From NCBI GenBank assembly GCA_016630905.1, contig WBMQ01000002.1, positions 1,240,001 to 1,304,000 on the forward strand: a stretch of 64,000 bases of DNA, written 5' to 3'. The notes beneath the pieces are model-generated. The model searched no databases. It saw only the letters and a program-made list of their open reading frames with translations, and had not been told where the DNA came from. Below, one piece after another: positions 58,458 to 64,000 of the stretch. Origin of the DNA: Capillidium heterosporum. Lineage: Eukaryota; Entomophthoromycota; Entomophthoromycetes; Entomophthorales; Capillidiaceae. A program made the translations under genes and the position numbers. Each line of letters opens with the position of its first letter. The stretch's first letter is position 1.

Positions 58458-61400
58458 ATGAGCTTTAGGAATAACAACCGAAAGCCCAAGACCGGTACCA
58501 AGGGGTACGTCAACCGATCGAGAAGCTATGCCAATCCTAACAGCTGGGACGATCGAAACGATATGGACGATTTTGAGTTTAACAAAGAAAACGAAGACTA
58601 CCAAAACAATGAAGCTGTCAACGAATATAAATCTACCAATACTAAGAAAAATTTCGTAAGGGAGAGTATTGATAACTCGGCACGGATAGATAGTATCGAT
58701 TCCTTGTTCAAGTTCGATAGATATTTGGATGACGGTAAAAAATTGGGTTGGCTGGTCAACATGCAACCGGTAAGGCTTGGAAAAATTGAAGTTTATTTTA
58801 GTAGCTTTGTTATCACATAGTTTAATTCAAAGGTTTACAAAATTTTACCAACTCTAACTTTAGTTTTGAATTTTAGACACTGTTATCTCACAACAACGAC
58901 AGTAGAGGACATTCCGGCTTAGATCTCTATTTTATTGAACGAGATGGTTCCACCTTCAAATCGACCATTTTCTATAAACCTTACTTCTACGTATACTGCA
59001 AAGTAACTTCCTATGCCTTCACAAATATTAAAACTTTCATTTTAGGAAGGCAGCTTTGAAATTGTGGAGGAGCACCTTAGACGTAAATTTCAAGATGATA
59101 TTGACTGTTTCGAAATTGTCAAAAAGGAGGATCTTTCTTTACCGAATCATGTAACCGGTCAAAGCCCACGTTACGCTCTGAAACTAAGCTTCCGAAACAA
59201 CAACGACCTAATCAACGTGAGAAAGTTTCTACAACCTCTGGCATTCAAGAACGAGGAGGAAGCAAGCAGTCGTAACATCCAATCCGTCCTCAACACCAAC
59301 AACAGTGAGGGGTATAGCCAAGACCCCGATAGACAGTTCAATTGGGATTGTGTGCTTGGCCTCCGAGAGTACGACGTACCCTACCTGTGCCGAGTAGCCA
59401 TGGACTTAGGTAATTATAATTAATAATACTTGAGTTGAGTTGATTCAAATAGACATTAGAGTCGGAGTTTGGTACGATGTCGAGTATGATGCCGAATCCC
59501 CCAACGAGCTTATTTTGAGCGTCCGATCCGACATCGTCAAGCGTGCCGACCCAGTGGTGCTAGCCTTCGATATCGAAACTACCAAGCTTCCATTGAAATT
59601 CCCTGACTCGAGTTTCGACCAGGTCATGATGATATCGTATATGGTTGACGGCATCGTAAATTAGTTATAGACGCTCTGTTTAATTTTAACTTTAGGGTTA
59701 CCTCATCACCAACCGCAGTATTGTTTCGGAAGATGTCGATGACTTTGACTACAACCCTATGCCCGATATGGAGGGGAACTTTACCATATACAATGAGCCC
59801 GATGAAAAGTCGGTTTTAAAGCGATTTTTCGAACAGATCCGTGATTTGAAGCCTACTGTTATTGTCACCTACAACGGAGATTTCTTTGATTGGCCCTTTG
59901 TTGAGGCTCGCGCCCTAACCCACAGCATCAACATGTTTGAAGTAGGCTAAATTTAACAAGATTGAAATTAAAACATTCCTAAAATAGGAAATCGGATTCA
60001 TGAAGGACGAACAGGACGAGTACAAATCAAGTTACTGCATCCATATGGACTGCTTTGCCTGGGTAAAACGAGACAGTTACTTACCAGCCGGATCCCACGG
60101 TCTGAAGGCAGTTTCAGCCGCCAAACTGGGCTACAACCCTCTCGAGTTAAACCCCGAGGAGATGACACCAGCTGCTAGGGACAGACCCCAGGAATTAGCT
60201 CAATATTCGGTCTCCGATGCAGTAGCTACCTACTATCTCTACATGAAGTACGTCCACCCCTTCATTTTCTCTTTGTGTAACCTGATCCCGGCAAATGCCG
60301 ACGATGTCCTACGAAAAGGCTCTGGTACATTGTGCGAGTACTTGTTGATGGTGCAGGCCTTCAAAGCCAACGTTATCATGCCTAATAAATACATCGAACC
60401 TACCGGTAAGCTGCATAACGGACATATGTTGGAATCCGAGACTTACGTAGGTGGGCATGTAGAAGCCTTAGAGGCTGGGGTTTTTAGAAGCGATATCCCT
60501 ACTACCTTCAACGTCCAAGCCCATGGAATAGCCACCCTGATCGATCAGCTGGATGAGGCGTTGAGGTTCAGTCTCAAAGCGGAGAACAAAGTGGATTTTG
60601 AAGATGTGGAAAACTATGACGAGATCTACAACCAAATTCGGGACCAGTTATCCAGCCTCAAGACTGATGGACCTCTGGTGACCAACCCTTTGATCTATCA
60701 CTTGGATGTCGGAGCTATGTATCCCAATATCATTCTAACGAACCGACTCCAACCAGATGCCTTAGTTACGGAGGCGGCTTGTGCCGCATGCGATTTCAAC
60801 CGACCCGGTAAACAGTGTGACCGACGTATGAAGTGGTCGTGGCGTGGTGACTTCTACCCGGCTAAGCAGGGAGATTTGAACCTCATCAAAAACCAACTGA
60901 GCTCAGAGAACTTCCCCGGGAAACGTCCTGACGATCCACCCCGTAAATTTGACCAGCTCCCCAAAGCTGAACAGCAGGAACTCCTCAAGAAGCGGTTGAC
61001 TCTCTACTGCCGTAAAGTCTTCAACAAGGTACGTAAAAGCGAAGTTGTTGAGCGGGAATCCATTGTTTGTCAAAGAGAAAACCCATTTTATATCGATACG
61101 GTACGACTTTTTAGGGATCGAAGGTACGAGTACAAAGCACTTCTCAAGCATTGGAAAAACGAACACAAGAAGGCTTTGAAGAGTGGAGATGCAACTGCGG
61201 CAACAGGATGCCGAAGCTTTGGTTACGGTGTTCGATTCGTTACAGCTGGCACATAAATGTATCTTGAACTCCTTCTACGGGTACGTCATGCGTAAAGGTT
61301 CCAGATGGTATTCTATGGAGATGGGTGGTATAGTATGTCTGACTGGTGCCCGTATCATTCAGATGGCTAGAAAGACTGTTGAGCTGATAGGTAGACCTCT

Positions 61401-64000
61401 GGAATTAGATACCGATGGGATCTGGTGCATCTTACCCAAAGGCTTCCCGGAGAACTTCTCGTTCAAGTTGAAAAACGGCAAGAAGGCCTTCGTATCCTAC
61501 CCATGTACCATGTTGAACCACCTAGTGTATGCCGAATTTACCAACCATCAGTACCAGGATTTGGTGGATCCAGTGAACTATAAGTTTGAGGTTCGGTCCG
61601 AAAACTCTATTTTCTTCGAGGTGGATGGGCCCTATCGAGCCATGATCTTACCGGCATCTACTGCAGAGGACCGACTGTTGAAGAAGCGATACGCTGTGTT
61701 CAATAAGGATGGCTCTCTGGCTGAGTTGAAAGGATTTGAAGTGAAGCGAAGGGGTGAGTTGAAAATGATCAAGCTGTTTCAGACCCAACTGTTTAAGCAT
61801 TTCTTGGAGGGAGAGGACCTTCCTTCTTGCTACGCAGCGGTAGCTCAGGTTGCCAACCGGTGGTTGGATATTTTACTAACTAAAGGCGCTTCCGTCACTA
61901 ATCGTGAACTCTTTGATCTAATTGCTGAAAACCGATCCATGTCCAAAGCACTATCCGAGTACGGTGAGCAACGCTCCACCTCCATCTCCACCGCTCGACG
62001 CCTTGCTGAATTTTTGGGAGACAAGATGGTGCAAGACAAGGGTCTAGCCTGTAATTTTATCATATCCCGTCTACCGGTCGACAAGCCGGTATCGGATCGA
62101 GCCATTCCCACCGATATCTTCTTTACCGATCGACCTATCATGCAGAAATTCTTAAGGCAATGGACTAAAAATCCAACTTTGAATGATTTTGATGTACGTA
62201 GTCTACTGGATTGGAAGTACTACCTGGATCGATTTGGAGCTGCTTTACAAAAGCTGATTACTATCCCTGCCGCCTACCAGAACGTGGCGAATCCGATACC
62301 TAGGATACAACATCCCGACTGGTTGACGAAGCGAGTGTCCAACAACAATTCGACGAGCAAGCAGAAGTCTATAAAGGATTACTTGACGAAGATCGATAGA
62401 GATGCTCCAGTTCAACGTGATATAGAGGATTTTGGGACCAGTACAAGTCAAGCTAGTGTTAACGAACTTACAAGGAAGTTTTTACCGGTCAAAGCTACGG
62501 TACGTAAGAGAATGAACCCAACTTCGGCTGAAAATCTTGAAGAGCATCTCGAAGAACCTAAGCCACCGATCGATGGGTCTTATACTGCATGGTTGGCCTA
62601 TTCAACCAAAACCTGGAGATTGAAGCGCCAACTCAAGGTCTACGAAGCTAAGCGAGCAAGATCGTCTACCAACAGTGATGTTACCATAGCAACTGCTACT
62701 AAGAGTCGACTCAACAAGACCTTCCTGAGTACAATGCCCTATCTGTTCCACCCATTCCACATCTTACAAGCAACCAAGACCGAGCTCCCCGGCACCGTCA
62801 AACTGTGGCTTGTAATTGACGACAAGCTATTCCACCTCAAAGTTCGGGTACCACGTACGTTATTTATCAGCTGTCATGGCAAGGATACCCTCCAACAGTT
62901 TTTGTTTTTGGAAGATGAACAGGTTGCCATCTCGCCTTCTTCCTTTAGACTTCCCAGGCTTCAAAATTCGGAATATTTGTATCAAGTTGAAATGGAGGAG
63001 CAGTTCTACTTGGAAAATCGAATGCAGTTTGAAAGCTTAGCCAACCATCCTGATATAGGCTCGGTTTACGGACGGGGATTGACTACCATGGATCAAGCCA
63101 TCTTCAACTTGGGATGTGTAGCTTCGATAAACGAGGAATACTCTACTAGTGGTATGCAGTCTACCTTTGAACTGAAACACTTCTATAGGAATTTGGGTGT
63201 CAAGCATGGCTACTTGGATAACGTGAATATAGGATACCTTACCGTGACTCATGAGATGCTGAACAACAGGCACATCTTTGTAGTTTATGCCTCGAAGTTG
63301 AGCAAGGTGGTCATTATGGTAGTCGATGATTCTCCAAGACCCATACTCCAACTTTCCAAGTCTAGCCACCAACTACAAGAAAATCTACCAACAGTTTAAG
63401 CAAGAAGGTTTGGGCTTGGTAAATCGATTACAGTTTATTGATGATGTCGAGATGGAAACCGAGATTTATGGGAGCACAGATAAAGCTTACGACAGCCTAC
63501 AGAAGCTTTTATCTGGATACCTCAATCGTAGGTTGGGACCCACCTTGTTGATACTACACACCTCTTTGAGTTTAGAGTTCAAGTTAGGAGTGCGTAGTTT
63601 AGCAGACTTCCCGACGTTAGAGATCCCCTTTATCGACACTGGAGTTCGATTCCCAATCTTAGGCTGGCAGCAGCCGGTTGTAAATGCGATGTTGGTTAAC
63701 TTATTCAAATTGAATTCATTTTTGGAAGAGCGCATCACCTGGGCCAGCTTTGCCAACTTACCGCTAGGAAACTTGGGATTGGATATTCCCATTCAACTTA
63801 CCGACCTGTTCTACGCAAGGTATTTGAAACGTAGTCAGGCTGTACTATGGTGGGGCAGCAGCAGCTTACCCGACCTAGGTGGTAGTGAAGAGGATCAGTT
63901 TCGACAACTCATAGACTTAGACTTGACTCTGCCATACGTCAATACTTCAGCTTCCAACCCCACCATCTGTCTGGATCTGGAGTTGAGTGGTTTGGCTTTG
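58458..64000 (+). CDS. POL2: DNA polymerase epsilon catalytic subunit, partial, with two apparent +1 frame changes
   Basis: Leading-strand replicative polymerase. The start at 58458 ([13 protein letters not shown]) follows a divergent promoter. Five short introns cut the N-terminal half, e.g. 59949-59989 joining MFE to [12 protein letters not shown]. Visible parts: exonuclease Exo I ([14 protein letters not shown]), Exo III region ([17 protein letters not shown]), polymerase motif A ([20 protein letters not shown]), the CysX Fe-S site ([20 protein letters not shown]), [20 protein letters not shown], motif C ([13 protein letters not shown]) and the start of the inactive second polymerase-like half. 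The frame moves by +1 within 61181-61256 (between KKALKSGD and [17 protein letters not shown]) and again within 63323-63399 (between VVDDSPRP and [11 protein letters not shown]). Spacing fits yeast Pol2 with nothing lost. The zinc-binding C-terminus lies beyond the window. Confidence 0.93.

Noticed and set aside
1-64000. Retroelements, DNA transposons, CRISPR arrays, biosynthetic gene cluster
   Set aside because: No reverse transcriptase, integrase, capsid, transposase or Cas-like reading frame was seen. The acyl-carrier genes have no synthase neighbours, so a cluster call is not supported.

Overview
This is an AT-rich nuclear chromosome segment of a fungus. The coding genes carry many short introns (about 35-60 nt, GT...AG, often with a CTAAC-like branch site). 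Fungal hallmarks are a SUN-family (GH132) cell-wall protein, a Csx2-type BAR-PH-ArfGAP-ankyrin protein, a DUF7707-like secreted protein and a Cid1-like nucleotidyltransferase. A secreted trypsin and low GC suggest a non-Dikarya lineage (Zoopagomycota-like), but that is inference only. I see no retroelement, Polinton, DNA transposon, CRISPR array, rRNA or convincing tRNA.

Left part (1-11.2 kb): the N-terminal two thirds or so of the largest TFIIIC subunit (minus, runs off the left edge), divergent from a VAMP7-type longin SNARE. Then come a small membrane protein, the cytosolic Fe-S assembly WD40 protein Cia1, a non-coding host transcript with two related intronic box C/D snoRNA candidates, and a membrane-anchored serine beta-lactamase-like hydrolase. 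Middle (11.2-34.7 kb): a long gene-poor gap, an MpaB-type oxygenase, proteasome alpha-4 divergent from a mitochondrial rhomboid, a Cid1/TUTase, a DNAJC3-type ER co-chaperone convergent with a POT peptide transporter, a SUN protein convergent with a triple acyl-carrier-domain protein, a trypsin and ribosomal protein eL22. Right part (36-64 kb): Csx2 ArfGAP, dynein light chain LC8, a secreted DUF7707-like protein, a second triple acyl-carrier-domain protein, condensin SMC4 divergent from COG8, and MIC10 divergent from DNA polymerase epsilon (runs off the right edge).

Most genes are ordinary housekeeping genes in divergent or convergent pairs. Four observations stand out. (1) Seven apparent reading-frame changes occur in five conserved genes (MpaB-like, POT, SMC4, COG8, Pol epsilon), and all seven go the same way (+1). 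The causes to separate are +1 ribosomal frameshifting, one-base insertions in the assembly, and unusual tiny introns. (2) Two separate genes encode nothing but three acyl-carrier (phosphopantetheine-site) domains each, with strong TATA boxes and, in one, highly biased codons; no synthase is nearby. (3) A duplicated intron pair carries C/D snoRNA-like boxes. (4) Several long fold-back sequences lie in the intergenic DNA.

Gene ends that depend on splice choice are marked as such. All calls come from reading the sequence; no database search was run.
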